From Ignavibacteriota bacterium (lineage in GTDB: Bacteria; Bacteroidota; Ignavibacteria; SZUA-365), in assembly GCA_016218045.1 (NCBI GenBank), contig JACRFB010000046.1:85704-149703 (forward strand): 64,000 nt of DNA, written 5' to 3'. Below the pieces are notes generated by a model that worked only from the letters and a program-made list of their open reading frames with translations, had not been told where the DNA came from and did not search any database. Made by a program: the position numbers and the translations under genes. Shown here piece after piece: positions 1 through 8,914 of the stretch (position 1 is the stretch's first letter; the number at the start of each line of letters is the position of its first letter).

Positions 1-1
1 C

Positions 2-838
2 CAGGATTTTGACCTCGTGCTCAACGCCGACAAGTCGCAGCACGCGTGCGCTTTTGTCTCGCAGCTCAACGCCGACGAACCGCGCGGCTTTATGCTCTCG
101 CGCAGAGGACAGGTGGTGCCGGCCAATCCGGAAGCCGCGTACAACTATCACCTCGGCCTCGACGATCACATGAAATTCCGGGTGAACCAGAGAACGGGAC
201 AGGACATCCTGGCCGAAACCTGGCTCCTCGACTACGCGCGCGACGAGTACGTGCTCGAACTCAGCGCCGAAGATCAGGACTTCTGCGCGCGGAAGCGCGC
301 GGAGTGGGGACTCGCATCGCGCACCGTTGTGGCCTTCAACACAGGGTGTTCGGAATTGTATCCGAACAAAAAGATGACGGTGGCGCAGCATCTGCGACTC
401 CTCGAACTGCTGTCGGGAAGAGACGACATCGCGCTGATGCTGCTCGGCGGGCGCGAGGACACGGCGAGGAATGCGGAGATCGCCGAGGGTGCACGCGCGC
501 GCAGCATCGAACTCTACAGCACACCCACCGACGAGGGTCTGCGCCGCGGCATCTGCTACGCGAATCTCGCCGATGCCGTGATATCGGGCGACAGCTTCGG
601 CATGCACCTTGCCATCGCCCTGCGGAAACACGTCTTCGCGTGGTTTGGCCTGAGCTGCTGGACGGAAATCGATCTCTACGGCCGCGGCGCAAAATACTTC
701 CAGTCCGACCTCGCCTGTTCTCCGTGCTGGAAGCAGACCTGTCCCCACAATCTCGAATGTATCGAGCGTATCGATCTCGACACGATCGCGCGTGATGTGC
801 GCGCTTTCGCCGACACGCGGAAAAAGGAAATTCACTGA
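2..838 (+). CDS. Glycosyltransferase family 9 (heptosyltransferase-like), 5' partial
   Basis: The reading frame is open from the window edge, so the N-terminus is missing and about 278 residues remain. GTG at 17 is only an internal codon. Family 9 glycosyltransferases transfer heptose or related sugars from nucleotide-sugar donors to the LPS core at the inner face of the cytoplasmic membrane. The visible part is the C-terminal Rossmann-like half: a strand ending FNTGCSELYPNKKM, then LMLLGGREDTARN, then the donor-site loop GDSFGMHLAIALRKHVFAWFG, which corresponds to the family's GxDSGxxHLA motif. A cysteine cluster (ACSPCWKQTCPHNLECI) near the C-terminus is common in this family. Its stop overlaps the start of the following lipoprotein gene (TGATG), so the two are probably co-translated. 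The acceptor sugar cannot be read from the sequence. Confidence 0.85.
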   Translation, partial: QDFDLVLNADKSQHACAFVSQLNADEPRGFMLSRRGQVVPANPEAAYNYHLGLDDHMKFRVNQRTGQDILAETWLLDYARDEYVLELSAEDQDFCARKRAEWGLASRTVVAFNTGCSELYPNKKMTVAQHLRLLELLSGRDDIALMLLGGREDTARNAEIAEGARARSIELYSTPTDEGLRRGICYANLADAVISGDSFGMHLAIALRKHVFAWFGLSCWTEIDLYGRGAKYFQSDLACSPCWKQTCPHNLECIERIDLDTIARDVRAFADTRKKEIH

Positions 839-1242
839 TGCGCCATCTCCTCCTCTCCGTCCTGCTTCTCCCACTTCTGTTCTGTGTGTCGTGTTCCCAA
901 AGTCCCGACGTCCAGGGCCTCTGGAAAAATCCCAACGGCGAAACGCTCACCTTCAAGGCCGACAGCACCGTGATGATGGGCATGGAAGGCGTGGAGGGCG
1001 GTCTGCCCGGCCGCTTCAGCGTGGATCGCGACACGGTGCGCATCACGACGCTGCCCGCGGTGGATGAACTCGGCGAGTACACGAACGAGTACATGCTCGC
1101 GATGCGCGACGAACACCTGCAGCTCGTGTCGTTTTCGCTCGTGCGCGGAAGCGACTATCACATGACCTTTGTGGCGGATCTCGCGAAGCGCCTGCGCAAA
1201 GCCGAATCCGATTACGCGTTCTCGCGCGTGGAGGAAAAATGA
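838..1242 (+). CDS. Small lipoprotein of unknown function
   Basis: A 134-residue protein beginning with a lipoprotein signal peptide (hydrophobic MRHLLLSVLLLPLLF, then a lipobox-like CVSC with the acceptor cysteine near residue 19). The mature part is short, acidic and beta-rich (DVQGLWKNPNGETLTFKADS), resembling the small lipocalin-like single-domain proteins that test 'x% of function' as storage or stress lipoproteins, but I do not recognise a named family. The gene overlaps the upstream glycosyltransferase by one base and the downstream rpe by four (ATGA), so it sits inside a translationally coupled trio. Localisation to a membrane is inferred from the lipobox only; the function is unknown. 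Confidence 0.75.
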   Translation: MRHLLLSVLLLPLLFCVSCSQSPDVQGLWKNPNGETLTFKADSTVMMGMEGVEGGLPGRFSVDRDTVRITTLPAVDELGEYTNEYMLAMRDEHLQLVSFSLVRGSDYHMTFVADLAKRLRKAESDYAFSRVEEK

Positions 1243-1916
1243 ACCGTCCGTTGCCGCCCCACCGCCCGCTCATCGCGCCGTCCTTCCTCTCCTGCGACTT
1301 CGCGCGTATCGGCGAGGAAGTGCGCGCAGTGGAGGATGCCGGTGCGGATCTGCTGCATCTCGACGTGATGGACGGCCGTTTTGTGCCGAACATCACCATC
1401 GGCCCCGTCGTGGTCGACGCCGTGCGCGGCTGTTCCACCGCGCCGCTCGACGTGCATCTCATGATCGTCGAACCCGAGCGCTACCTCGAGTCGTTCCGCG
1501 ACGCCGGTACAGACATCTGCACCGTCCATTGGGAGGCCTCGCCGCATCTGCACCGCACCGTGCAGGCGATCCGCGCTCTTGGCATGCTGGCGGGCGTCAG
1601 CATCAATCCCGCCACACCTGTGACAGTGCTGCGCGACATCATCGCGGACCTCGACCTCGTTCTCATCATGTCGGTCAATCCCGGCTTCGGCGGACAGGCC
1701 TTTATTCCCCGGGCTCTCGACCGCGTGTCCGCCGTGCGCGCCATGGCTGCCGAGGAGGGCGTGCCCCATCTGCTTATCGAAGTTGATGGCGGCGTGACCG
1801 CCGACAACGCGGGAGCGTTGCTTGCCGCGGGAGCGGACGTGCTTGTGTCGGGCTCGGCGCTGTTCCGCTCCGGCGACTACACGGGCTACATCAGCCGCCT
1901 GCGCAGCGGATCCTGA
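1239..1916 (+). CDS. rpe: Ribulose-phosphate 3-epimerase
   Basis: Interconverts D-ribulose 5-phosphate and D-xylulose 5-phosphate in the cytoplasmic pentose phosphate pathway. The 225 residues match the usual length of the (beta/alpha)8 family. Family signatures in order: APSFLSCDFARIGEE at the N-terminus (first strand), LHLDVMDGRFVPNITIGP (metal-binding His and catalytic Asp region), LDVHLMIVEPERY, VNPGFGGQAFIP, and LIEVDGGVTADNAGALLAAGADVLVSGSALF, which carries the second catalytic Asp and the phosphate-binding loop. The ATG overlaps the stop of the upstream lipoprotein (ATGA). The call is firm. Confidence 0.97.
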   Translation: MNRPLPPHRPLIAPSFLSCDFARIGEEVRAVEDAGADLLHLDVMDGRFVPNITIGPVVVDAVRGCSTAPLDVHLMIVEPERYLESFRDAGTDICTVHWEASPHLHRTVQAIRALGMLAGVSINPATPVTVLRDIIADLDLVLIMSVNPGFGGQAFIPRALDRVSAVRAMAAEEGVPHLLIEVDGGVTADNAGALLAAGADVLVSGSALFRSGDYTGYISRLRSGS

Positions 1917-1991
1917 GCGACACACGCCTGTCAGTGCACGGGAGCGCGGACGGCGCGGCACGATATCCACGAGACTGAACACGGGACCTGT

Positions 1992-3695
1992 ATGAAAGAC
2001 GATTCTTCGGCCTTCCACCTGGCGGACGACGGCACGGCCGCGCGCATCCTCCACGCGCGCTCGCTGCCCGGCGCGCCCGCGCACGAGTTTCCCAACATCG
2101 GATCCGTCGTAACGCACCACTGCGACGCGCACGGAGAAAAGGAGTGGCTCATCTTTTATCCTGAGAACGGGGAACGGGTGGTCGTATCGTACGCGCGTTT
2201 CGGCGAGTTAGTGCGGAAGACGGCGCACATGCTGCACCGTTTCGGCGTGCGCAGGGGCGACCGTATCGCGACGGTGAGCTTCAACCATCCCGGCGTGGTG
2301 GTGCAGTACTTCGCCGCATGGCTGCTCGGAGCCGCGGTAGTGCCCATCAACACAGGCGAGGACGACCGCCGCATCGCTTACGTGCTCGACCATTCGAAGG
2401 CGGTGCTCGCCTTCGTGCGCTCGCAATACATCGAACGCCTGCGCCACCTGCGCGGCGAACTGCCCGCGCTGCGGCACATCATCGAAGTCGGCACGGATGT
2501 GTCCGGCACCTTCCCGTCCTTTCACGACGAACTCGATTCGAGCGATCCCGCCTTTGCGCCGAACGAGACACCCGCGCTCGACGACGATGCGTTGATCGTA
2601 TACACATCGGGCACGACGGGTCTGCCGAAGGGTGTTGTCCTGGACCAGGGCAACCTGCTCGCCGACGCGTGCGAGATTGCACGCTGGCACGGCATCGATG
2701 CAACCCAGCGGATGATGTGTGTTCTGCCGCTGCATCACGTGAACGGGACGGTGGTCACGCTTCTCACACCCATGGTGGCGGGCGCCAGTCTCGTGCTCAA
2801 TCAGAAATTCCATACCGGCGCGTTCTTCGAACGCATCGCCGCCGAACGCGTGCATGTTGCGAGTGTCGTGCCCACACTGCTGCAGTTCCTGCTGCACGAA
2901 AACGTCGAAACATCCCGCCTTGATCTGTCGCGCTTCCGGCACATCATCTGCGGGGCGGGACCTCTTACCTGCGAGTTGGCGGATCGTTTCGAAACAGCCT
3001 TCGGCATCCCCATCGTGCACGGCTACGGCCTCTCCGAGACCACCTGCTACTCGTGTTTCCTGCCGACGGATCTTTCACCCGAGCAACACCGGCATTGGAT
3101 GCAGGATCACGGCTTCCCCTCGATCGGAATACCCGTGCCGTGCAACGACATGGCCATACACACTCCTGAGGGGCTCGACGTGCCCGAGGGCGAACGCGGC
3201 GAGATCGTGGTGCGCGGCACCAACGTGATGAAGTATTACTATGGAAACCCAGAAGCCAACAGCGCCACGTTTGCGCATGGCTGGTTCCGCAGCGGCGACG
3301 AGGGCTTCTACCGGCGCGATACCGAGGGGCGCCGCTTCTTCTTCATCACCGGACGCCTGAAGGAATTGATCATCCGCGGCGGCGTGAATCTGGCGCCTCT
3401 GGAAATCGACGAGGTGATCAACTCCTGCCCGGGCGTGCGCGCGGGCATCGCCGTTGGTTTCGAGAACGACTGGTACGGCGAGGAAGTTGGCGCGCTCGTA
3501 CACCGGTCCGATCCCGACCTCACTGCCGAGGCCGTCATCACGCACTGCCGTCGCTACCTGCCGTTTTCGAAAACACCGAAAGTTGTGATCTTCTCGGAAG
3601 ACATTCCCGTCACCTCCACGGGAAAGTACCAGCGGAACAGAGTGAAAGACCAGTTCGCCGCCTGGCGCGGGACGCAGTTTAAGGATAGGAGCTAG
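1992..3695 (+). CDS. AMP-dependent acyl-CoA synthetase/ligase
   Basis: A 567-residue class I adenylate-forming enzyme; it would activate a carboxylic acid as acyl-AMP and load it onto CoA or a carrier. The core P-loop motif YTSGTTGLPKGV starts at residue 204. Other signatures follow in order: HGYGLSETTC (adenine-binding region), GWFRSGDEGFYRRD (ribose-binding Asp), ITGRLKELIIRGGVNLAPLEID (hinge), and TSTGKYQRNRVKD with the C-terminal catalytic lysine. The substrate acid cannot be told. The gene is separated from rpe by 75 bases and may be expressed alone. Its TAG stop (3693-3695) is formed by the first units of an intergenic 7-bp repeat array, so the last codons (RS) are probably repeat-derived. 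Confidence 0.88.
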   Translation: MKDDSSAFHLADDGTAARILHARSLPGAPAHEFPNIGSVVTHHCDAHGEKEWLIFYPENGERVVVSYARFGELVRKTAHMLHRFGVRRGDRIATVSFNHPGVVVQYFAAWLLGAAVVPINTGEDDRRIAYVLDHSKAVLAFVRSQYIERLRHLRGELPALRHIIEVGTDVSGTFPSFHDELDSSDPAFAPNETPALDDDALIVYTSGTTGLPKGVVLDQGNLLADACEIARWHGIDATQRMMCVLPLHHVNGTVVTLLTPMVAGASLVLNQKFHTGAFFERIAAERVHVASVVPTLLQFLLHENVETSRLDLSRFRHIICGAGPLTCELADRFETAFGIPIVHGYGLSETTCYSCFLPTDLSPEQHRHWMQDHGFPSIGIPVPCNDMAIHTPEGLDVPEGERGEIVVRGTNVMKYYYGNPEANSATFAHGWFRSGDEGFYRRDTEGRRFFFITGRLKELIIRGGVNLAPLEIDEVINSCPGVRAGIAVGFENDWYGEEVGALVHRSDPDLTAEAVITHCRRYLPFSKTPKVVIFSEDIPVTSTGKYQRNRVKDQFAAWRGTQFKDRS

Positions 3696-3836
3696 GAGTT
3701 AGTATCTAGGAGTTAGGAGACACGAGTCAGCATAAAACCTGTCTCCTGTCTCCTTCATCCTGTCTCCTCACGCGGCCTCAGTAGATCGGCCTACCTATCT
3801 ACTCATCTACCATCTACCAACTACCATCTTCCAAAG
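3683..3836. repeat. Heptad repeat array 1, fold-back, between convergent genes
   Basis: Degenerate tandem 7-mers. First comes a purine-rich run of TAGGAGY-type units (3683-3730), then a short spacer, then a pyrimidine-rich run of TCCTGTC-type units (3739-3770) that is roughly the reverse complement of the first, then CTACCAT/CTACCAA-type units (3795-3832). The first two runs can pair as a long imperfect hairpin. The array supplies the TAG stop of the ligase and ends about five bases from the TAG stop of the convergent DUF1501 gene. Its module order matches the array at 46.7-47.1 kb. A role as a bidirectional terminator is inferred from position. Confidence 0.8.
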
Positions 3837-5417
3837 CTACCTCGACACCACCAGCATCCTCGTCTCAACGAGACCACGTGATTCAAGCCGATACACATAC
3901 GTGCCCGCGCTGAGCGCGCGTGTGTCGAAACGCGCTTCGTGACGGCCGGGCGCGACGTCGGTGTCGAGAACGGTCGCGGCGAGTTTGCCCTGCATGTCGT
4001 ACACACGCAGTGAGGTACGCCCGCCAGCGGTGCGGTATCCGATGTTCGTCACAGGTGCGGCCGACAACGAAACAGGATTGGGATAATTCTGCTCGAGCAT
4101 GAAGCCCGCGGTGTCGGGCGACTGTGTGCCGACGGGTGGAGCGGGGAAGAGGTCTAGCGGCGAGAAGTCACCCTTCAGCACCAGCGAGGTCTCGGCGGGT
4201 TTTGCGCCGAACCACTGCGTCAACACGCTGGCATAGAGCTGCTTGAAATCGAATTGATGCACGATGTCGCCGTTCTTCAGATTGCCGAGATCCGGATTGT
4301 TGCCATACACGCCGGGTTTTAATGTCGGACCGGCAAAGATCACAGGCAGAGCCGTTCCGTGATCGGTGCCTTCCTTGCCCGAGCCGAGATTGTTGGCTTG
4401 CGCGCGGCGGCCGAATTCCGACACGGTCATGAGCAGCACGCGGTCAGCCACACCCATCGCAGCGAGATCATCGAAGAACGAGGTGATGCCCGCGCTCAGA
4501 TCGCCGAGCAGCGACTGGTGACGCGGCTTCTGGTCGGCATGTGTGTCGTAGCCGCGCTGAGAGATGATGTAGATCGGCGTGTCGAGTCCGCCCCCGATCA
4601 GGCGCGCGACGATCTTCAACTGATTCGCCACGGTGCCGCTCGCGTAGGTGACCTTGTTCGGCATCGCGTTGAAAATGTCGCGCACGGGTTTTGCGTACGA
4701 GATCGCCTCGGCGGCAATACGCTGGATGTAGTCGAGTTCCAGGCCGGCGGGCGTACTCAGATCGGGCTTCTCGGATCCGCTGATGTCGGTGCCCGCGATG
4801 ATGCGGTAGAACTGTTCGGGATCACTCACCGACATGCCCATCGGGTATTTCGGACCCTGCAGCAGCAGCGCGGTGGTTGATCCGATCTGCAGTGCCATCG
4901 GATGTGCGGGTGTGGTGTCGGGATATCCGGGATAACGCTGGTCGAGATACCGCCCCAGCCATCCGTCGTACAACAGCGTGTTCGCGTCGGGAGGATTGGT
5001 GTTGTTGCTCGCGGTGAACCAGATGTCGGTCGCGCGGAAATGAGAGCGGTTGGGATTCGGGTATCCCACGTTCTGTACCACCGCGACACGCCCCGCATCG
5101 TACATGCCGCGCACGCCGGTCATGCCCGGATTCCATCCGAGTGTGTCGTTGATGCGCAGCGAATCGGTGATCGCCAGACCGCCGCGCAACTGCGCGTACA
5201 GCGGATCGGCGTGCGGCACCACGGTGTTGATGCCGTCGTTGCCGCCGTCGAGCTGCACGACGACGAGCACGCGGCCCGTGCCGGCGGCAGCCGCGAGGCG
5301 CGCGAGGGGATTGAGGCGGCCGTAGGCGCGCGCGGTGAAGGGATCGAAGACGGGTCCGAGGGCGGTGGATGCGAGGCCTGCCGCGACGGACGTGCTGATG
5401 AAGGATCTGCGTTTCAT
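3837..5417 (-). CDS. DUF1501 secreted protein with T9SS sorting domain
   Basis: A 526-residue protein starting MKRRSFISTSV, a twin-arginine-like signal followed by a hydrophobic stretch. The body matches the DUF1501 family (alkaline-phosphatase/sulfatase-like fold): VVVQLDGGNDGINTVVPH near the N-terminus, later RGYDTHADQ and TVSEFGRRAQANN, which are the family's metal-site-like motifs. The last ~90 residues are a T9SS C-terminal sorting domain (LEQNYPNPVSLS, then YDMQGKLAATVLD and LSAGTYVYRLES). It is presumably surface-anchored or released. It lies 37 bases downstream of the DUF1800 gene on the same strand; the two families almost always occur together. Biochemical activity is unknown. The TAG stop abuts heptad array 1. 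Confidence 0.9.
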   Translation of the reverse strand: MKRRSFISTSVAAGLASTALGPVFDPFTARAYGRLNPLARLAAAAGTGRVLVVVQLDGGNDGINTVVPHADPLYAQLRGGLAITDSLRINDTLGWNPGMTGVRGMYDAGRVAVVQNVGYPNPNRSHFRATDIWFTASNNTNPPDANTLLYDGWLGRYLDQRYPGYPDTTPAHPMALQIGSTTALLLQGPKYPMGMSVSDPEQFYRIIAGTDISGSEKPDLSTPAGLELDYIQRIAAEAISYAKPVRDIFNAMPNKVTYASGTVANQLKIVARLIGGGLDTPIYIISQRGYDTHADQKPRHQSLLGDLSAGITSFFDDLAAMGVADRVLLMTVSEFGRRAQANNLGSGKEGTDHGTALPVIFAGPTLKPGVYGNNPDLGNLKNGDIVHQFDFKQLYASVLTQWFGAKPAETSLVLKGDFSPLDLFPAPPVGTQSPDTAGFMLEQNYPNPVSLSAAPVTNIGYRTAGGRTSLRVYDMQGKLAATVLDTDVAPGRHEARFDTRALSAGTYVYRLESRGLVETRMLVVSR

Positions 5418-5454
5418 GGCTGTGTGTCCTTGCTCGTGAGTTCGTCGGGGCTGG

Positions 5455-7104
5455 TCAGATGAGTTGTGCTTCGTTGTTGCGCAGCGCGGCCTTGAGCAGA
5501 TTCCGCACGCGGTCGGGAGCGCCCGGATTGGTGGGATCCCATTCGTAATCCTTCCATCCGCTCATGAACTTTTCGAAGAGCACCTCGGTCTGATAGTCGT
5601 TCAGCGTCAGGACAAAGAACAGTTCGATCACATCCTTGTTGATCTTGCGCGGATCCGTCGGTGTGGATATCGCCGTGATGAAGGCGATGGGATCGAGCGG
5701 GAATTTCGAGTTTGTCTTCTTGCTCTCGTCGATCAGCAGATCCGTGGCGTTCCATCTGCTGGACAGACGGCTCGCGGTGATCCAGGTCCGGTACTCGGGC
5801 CAGCCCTTCACGTTGGGCGGCTGCAGGAGCTGCAGACCGAGCGTGCCGCAGGTGTTGTAGATATCGGACAAGGCGGTGGTGCTGATGCCGAGTGTACGGA
5901 TCGCGCCGATGTACTGCTCGAGCGGCGAGGTGATGTGCGCACCCATGTTTGCTGTCTCGAAGAAGTGTTCGCTTTTGAGCAGCGTGGTCACGACGGGGCG
6001 CAGATCCCAGTTGTTTGCAAGGAGCATGGCCGAGAGCTGATCGACAATGGTCTCGTCGGCGATCTCGTAGACGAACTGGCGGTACAACTTGCGGCAGATG
6101 AAATGCGCGACTTCGTTTTTTCTTTCCGTGAAGATGATATCGATCACGTCGGTCTCGCGCCAGTTGCCGGTCCTGCCCATAAACGTCTTGTCCGTGGCAT
6201 CGTGATTCGAGGCGATGTACGCCGCCTCGTTCGGAGAATACTGGCGCCGCCCGTTCGGGAGCGCGCCGAGATCTTTCAGCGTCCAGCCGGTGAGGCCACG
6301 CGCCGCCGCCTTAACGTCGTCCTCCGTGTACCCGTTGCCCTCGCCGAGTGTGTGCAGCTCCATCAACTCGCGCGCGTAGTTCTCGTTGGGCCGCGACTTG
6401 GTATTGTAGCGTCCGTCGAGGTACACCAGCATCGCGGGTGATACGGTGACGGCGTTGACCATCTGCTTGAAATTGCCGAGGAAGTTCTTGCGGAATAGAT
6501 CGAGGAACCAGTAGTTGAAATGCGGCTGTATCACATCCTGCGTTTCGGTGGACCAGTGGTCGTGCCAGAAGTACACCATCTTTTCGCGGATGGAAAATTC
6601 CTGATTCACCAGGAGACCGGTCCACCAATACCGGAGGTCGTTCAACCACTGCCTGTTCTCGGCGTCGGAGTTGTCGGCGAGGCGGTCGTACACGTAGTTC
6701 TGGGTGACCCAGGAGCCGGGAGCTGCGGGCAGCGCGCTGTCGGCGAGCAGCATGTCGACGACTTCGCCGGGTGTTTTCCCGAGCGCCATGTCGACGTCCT
6801 GTTTCCTCGCGCCGAACATGGTGCGTCGAATCAGATACTGTGCACGTTGGCGGTTCCAGGGTTTTTCCGCGCGAGGCGTGTACGGCTCCAATCCGGCGGT
6901 GGTGCGCCGCGGCAGTGCGAGCGGTTCGGGTAGACCCTTCAAGCTGCCTTTCCGTTCGGCCAGCGCGCGCTGTATCGGATCGCCGCCGCCAGTATCCGGC
7001 CCCGCTGTCGCCGCGTCGGCTGCTGCGCCTGTTGCCGCGCGCGCGGCAAGTCCTGAGCCTGCAGCCGCGAGACCCGCGCCTGCGAGAAATCGTCTCCTGT
7101 TCAT
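5455..7104 (-). CDS. DUF1800 family protein
   Basis: A 549-residue protein beginning MNRRRFLAGAGLAAAG, a clear twin-arginine (Tat) signal, so it is probably exported folded. Family motifs include AQYLIRRTMFGARKQDVDMAL, KMVYFWHDHWST, NENYARELMELHTLGEGNGYTEDDV and CRKLYRQFVYE, all typical of DUF1800. It is the first gene of a two-gene unit with the DUF1501 protein. Such pairs are widespread in Bacteroidota and Planctomycetota; their function is not established, although an extracellular or periplasmic processing role is often assumed. Unlike its partner it has no visible T9SS domain. A small inverted repeat lies in its upstream region (7141-7172). Confidence 0.9.
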   Translation of the reverse strand: MNRRRFLAGAGLAAAGSGLAARAATGAAADAATAGPDTGGGDPIQRALAERKGSLKGLPEPLALPRRTTAGLEPYTPRAEKPWNRQRAQYLIRRTMFGARKQDVDMALGKTPGEVVDMLLADSALPAAPGSWVTQNYVYDRLADNSDAENRQWLNDLRYWWTGLLVNQEFSIREKMVYFWHDHWSTETQDVIQPHFNYWFLDLFRKNFLGNFKQMVNAVTVSPAMLVYLDGRYNTKSRPNENYARELMELHTLGEGNGYTEDDVKAAARGLTGWTLKDLGALPNGRRQYSPNEAAYIASNHDATDKTFMGRTGNWRETDVIDIIFTERKNEVAHFICRKLYRQFVYEIADETIVDQLSAMLLANNWDLRPVVTTLLKSEHFFETANMGAHITSPLEQYIGAIRTLGISTTALSDIYNTCGTLGLQLLQPPNVKGWPEYRTWITASRLSSRWNATDLLIDESKKTNSKFPLDPIAFITAISTPTDPRKINKDVIELFFVLTLNDYQTEVLFEKFMSGWKDYEWDPTNPGAPDRVRNLLKAALRNNEAQLI

Positions 7105-7140
7105 ATACGTGCCCTCGGTCTGGTGGAAGGTCTACGACAC

Positions 7141-7172
7141 CTGTGCACCGAAGACTGCTCGTCGGTGCAGAG
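7141..7172. promoter_or_regulatory. Inverted repeat upstream of DUF1800
   Basis: CTGTGCACCGA (7141-7151) and TCGGTGCAGAG (7162-7172) are complementary at 10 of 11 positions around a 10-base spacer. The site is 37 bases before the DUF1800 start, within the divergent spacer shared with pdxB. It could be a 5'-leader hairpin or a repressor site; nothing else supports either reading. Confidence 0.35.
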
Positions 7173-7314
7173 GGGAGTGCTGTGTGTCAATAATGAAGAC
7201 AGTTTATATCCTCTTTTCGACAGAATCAAGCGGGAATGTGGAAAAAATTGTAGTTTATGCAGCGGAACGGAGGATGGACATCAAACACAGTAAAAACCTG
7301 ACAAAAAGGATGTG

Positions 7315-8466
7315 ATGTCTCTGAATATTCTCGCGGACGCCAACATACCGGGCATCGCCGAGGCCTGCGCTGCTCTCGGGACAGTGCGCTTGTACGGGAT
7401 GGACGATGGCCCGCAGCTTCGTTCTTTGCTCGCAACAGCCGATGTGCTGCTCTGCCGCTCCACGCTGCGTGTGGATGCCGATCTGCTCGCCGGCACGCCC
7501 GTGGCTTTTGTGGCGACAGCCACGGCGGGCGTCGAACATGTGGATGTTGCCTGGCTGCGCGAGCGCGGTATTGGATTCGCGTCCGCCGCGGGGAGCAACG
7601 CACTGTCCGTGGCCGAGTATGTCTTTACCGCGCTGTATGTGCTGGCGTGCAGGCAGGGAAGGAAGCTGCACGATACACGTATAGGCATTGTGGGTGCGGG
7701 ACATGTGGGGACCTGGGTCGCTCATCTCGCAGAGAAAACAGGCATGCGAGTGATCCTGAATGATCCGCCTTTGGAAGCGGCACGGGGAGGGGCACAGTAC
7801 CGACCGCTGCACGAGGCGCTCGCCGCCGATATCGTGACACTGCATGTGCCGTTCACCACGGAGGGCCCGTACGCGACACAGGGCATGATTGGCGACGCGG
7901 CGTTCGAGGCCATGAATCCGACGGCCGTGTTCATCAACACCGCGCGCGGTGCCGTCGTTGACACCGACGCGCTCCTGCGGGCGCACGCGCGCGGCCGTTT
8001 CTCCGGACTGGTGTTCGATGTATATCCCGATGAGCCGTACGCGGATCCGCGCCTCGTGCGCGCGGCCGATATCGCCACGCCCCATATCGCGGGCCATTCA
8101 CTCGACGGAAAAATGCTCGGTACACAAATGGTCTATGAGGCGCTGTGCCGCTTCGCCTCCGTCCAGCCCGCGTGGAATTATCTCGACACGCTGCCGCCTG
8201 CCTCGGCACTCGGACGCAGGGCGATACGCGGCGGACCTCCGGTGTGCGAAATCGCGGAGGCACTGACGGGCTGTTTCGACATCGGGGCCGACGACCGCGC
8301 GCTGCGCTCGATGTCGGCACTTCCAAAGGACCAGGCACGCGCGGCATTCAGCGCGTACCGGGCCTCGTATCCCGCGCGAAGGGAACTCCACTCGTGTTTC
8401 ATCGACTTCACCGCGTATTCGCGCGAAGCCGCGCGTGTTCTCGCCGCCCTGGCGCAGCGCGGCTGA
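7315..8466 (+). CDS. pdxB: 4-phosphoerythronate dehydrogenase
   Basis: NAD-dependent D-2-hydroxyacid dehydrogenase that oxidises 4-phospho-D-erythronate in the DXP-dependent route to pyridoxal 5'-phosphate. The 383 residues fit PdxB rather than the shorter generic family members. The N-terminus LNILADANIP is the family's characteristic opening. Others are TATAGVEHVD, the Rossmann loop GIVGAGHVGTWVA, INTARGAVVDTDALL with the catalytic arginine, and ATPHIAGHSLDGK with the catalytic histidine, followed by the extra C-terminal PdxB dimerisation region. I chose ATG 7315 over the in-frame GTG at 7312 because an AAAAGGA ribosome-binding sequence ends at 7310. It diverges from the DUF1800 gene. Confidence 0.92.
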   Translation: MSLNILADANIPGIAEACAALGTVRLYGMDDGPQLRSLLATADVLLCRSTLRVDADLLAGTPVAFVATATAGVEHVDVAWLRERGIGFASAAGSNALSVAEYVFTALYVLACRQGRKLHDTRIGIVGAGHVGTWVAHLAEKTGMRVILNDPPLEAARGGAQYRPLHEALAADIVTLHVPFTTEGPYATQGMIGDAAFEAMNPTAVFINTARGAVVDTDALLRAHARGRFSGLVFDVYPDEPYADPRLVRAADIATPHIAGHSLDGKMLGTQMVYEALCRFASVQPAWNYLDTLPPASALGRRAIRGGPPVCEIAEALTGCFDIGADDRALRSMSALPKDQARAAFSAYRASYPARRELHSCFIDFTAYSREAARVLAALAQRG

Positions 8467-8570
8467 ATCCGGACGCCCGCGGCCGGCATCACACTCTGTG
8501 CGTCCCTCCAGCCGCCTGTCGCCGAGGGGAAGTGCTCAGATTTGTATCCCGTTCTCGAGAGATAAACCCA

Positions 8571-8834
8571 ATGACCTCCGCCACTCCCGCGTCCAACTCC
8601 ATGGACACGACCATCACCACTCCCGAGTCCATCACCATGGACACGACTATCGAAGACCTCGTCACACAATTTCCGGCGACAGCCGGTTTCCTTATGCAGT
8701 ATGGTGTGCGCTGCCTGCGCTGTGGTGAGCCGCTGTGGGGCACGCTCGGTGATGCCATGAAGGAGAAGGGCATTACCGGGGATCGTGCCGAGGCCGTGCT
8801 TGCCGCGCTGCGCAAGAGTGTCGTTTCCGCGTGA
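8571..8834 (+). CDS. DUF1858 redox-disulfide domain protein
   Basis: An 87-residue protein. The C-terminal ~65 residues match the DUF1858 fold found near hybrid-cluster proteins: MDTTIEDLVTQFPATAGFLMQYGV, then the CxxC motif of RCLRCGEPLWGTL, then an alpha-helical end. The cysteine pair suggests a redox or metal-binding role, not proven. The N-terminal 22 residues are threonine/serine rich and arise partly from a short tandem duplication: the string CCATGGACACGAC occurs at both 8600 and 8636. ATG 8571 is used as start, but ATG 8637 would give a conventional domain. The gene lies between pdxB and tlpA on the same strand. Confidence 0.75.
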   Translation: MTSATPASNSMDTTITTPESITMDTTIEDLVTQFPATAGFLMQYGVRCLRCGEPLWGTLGDAMKEKGITGDRAEAVLAALRKSVVSA

Positions 8835-8914
8835 ACTGGACGGCACGCGCAGGTGACTTCGACGATTTTCCTTTGTAGATTTCAGCCCGAATGCAACAGC
8901 ACCGGAGTCCTCGC

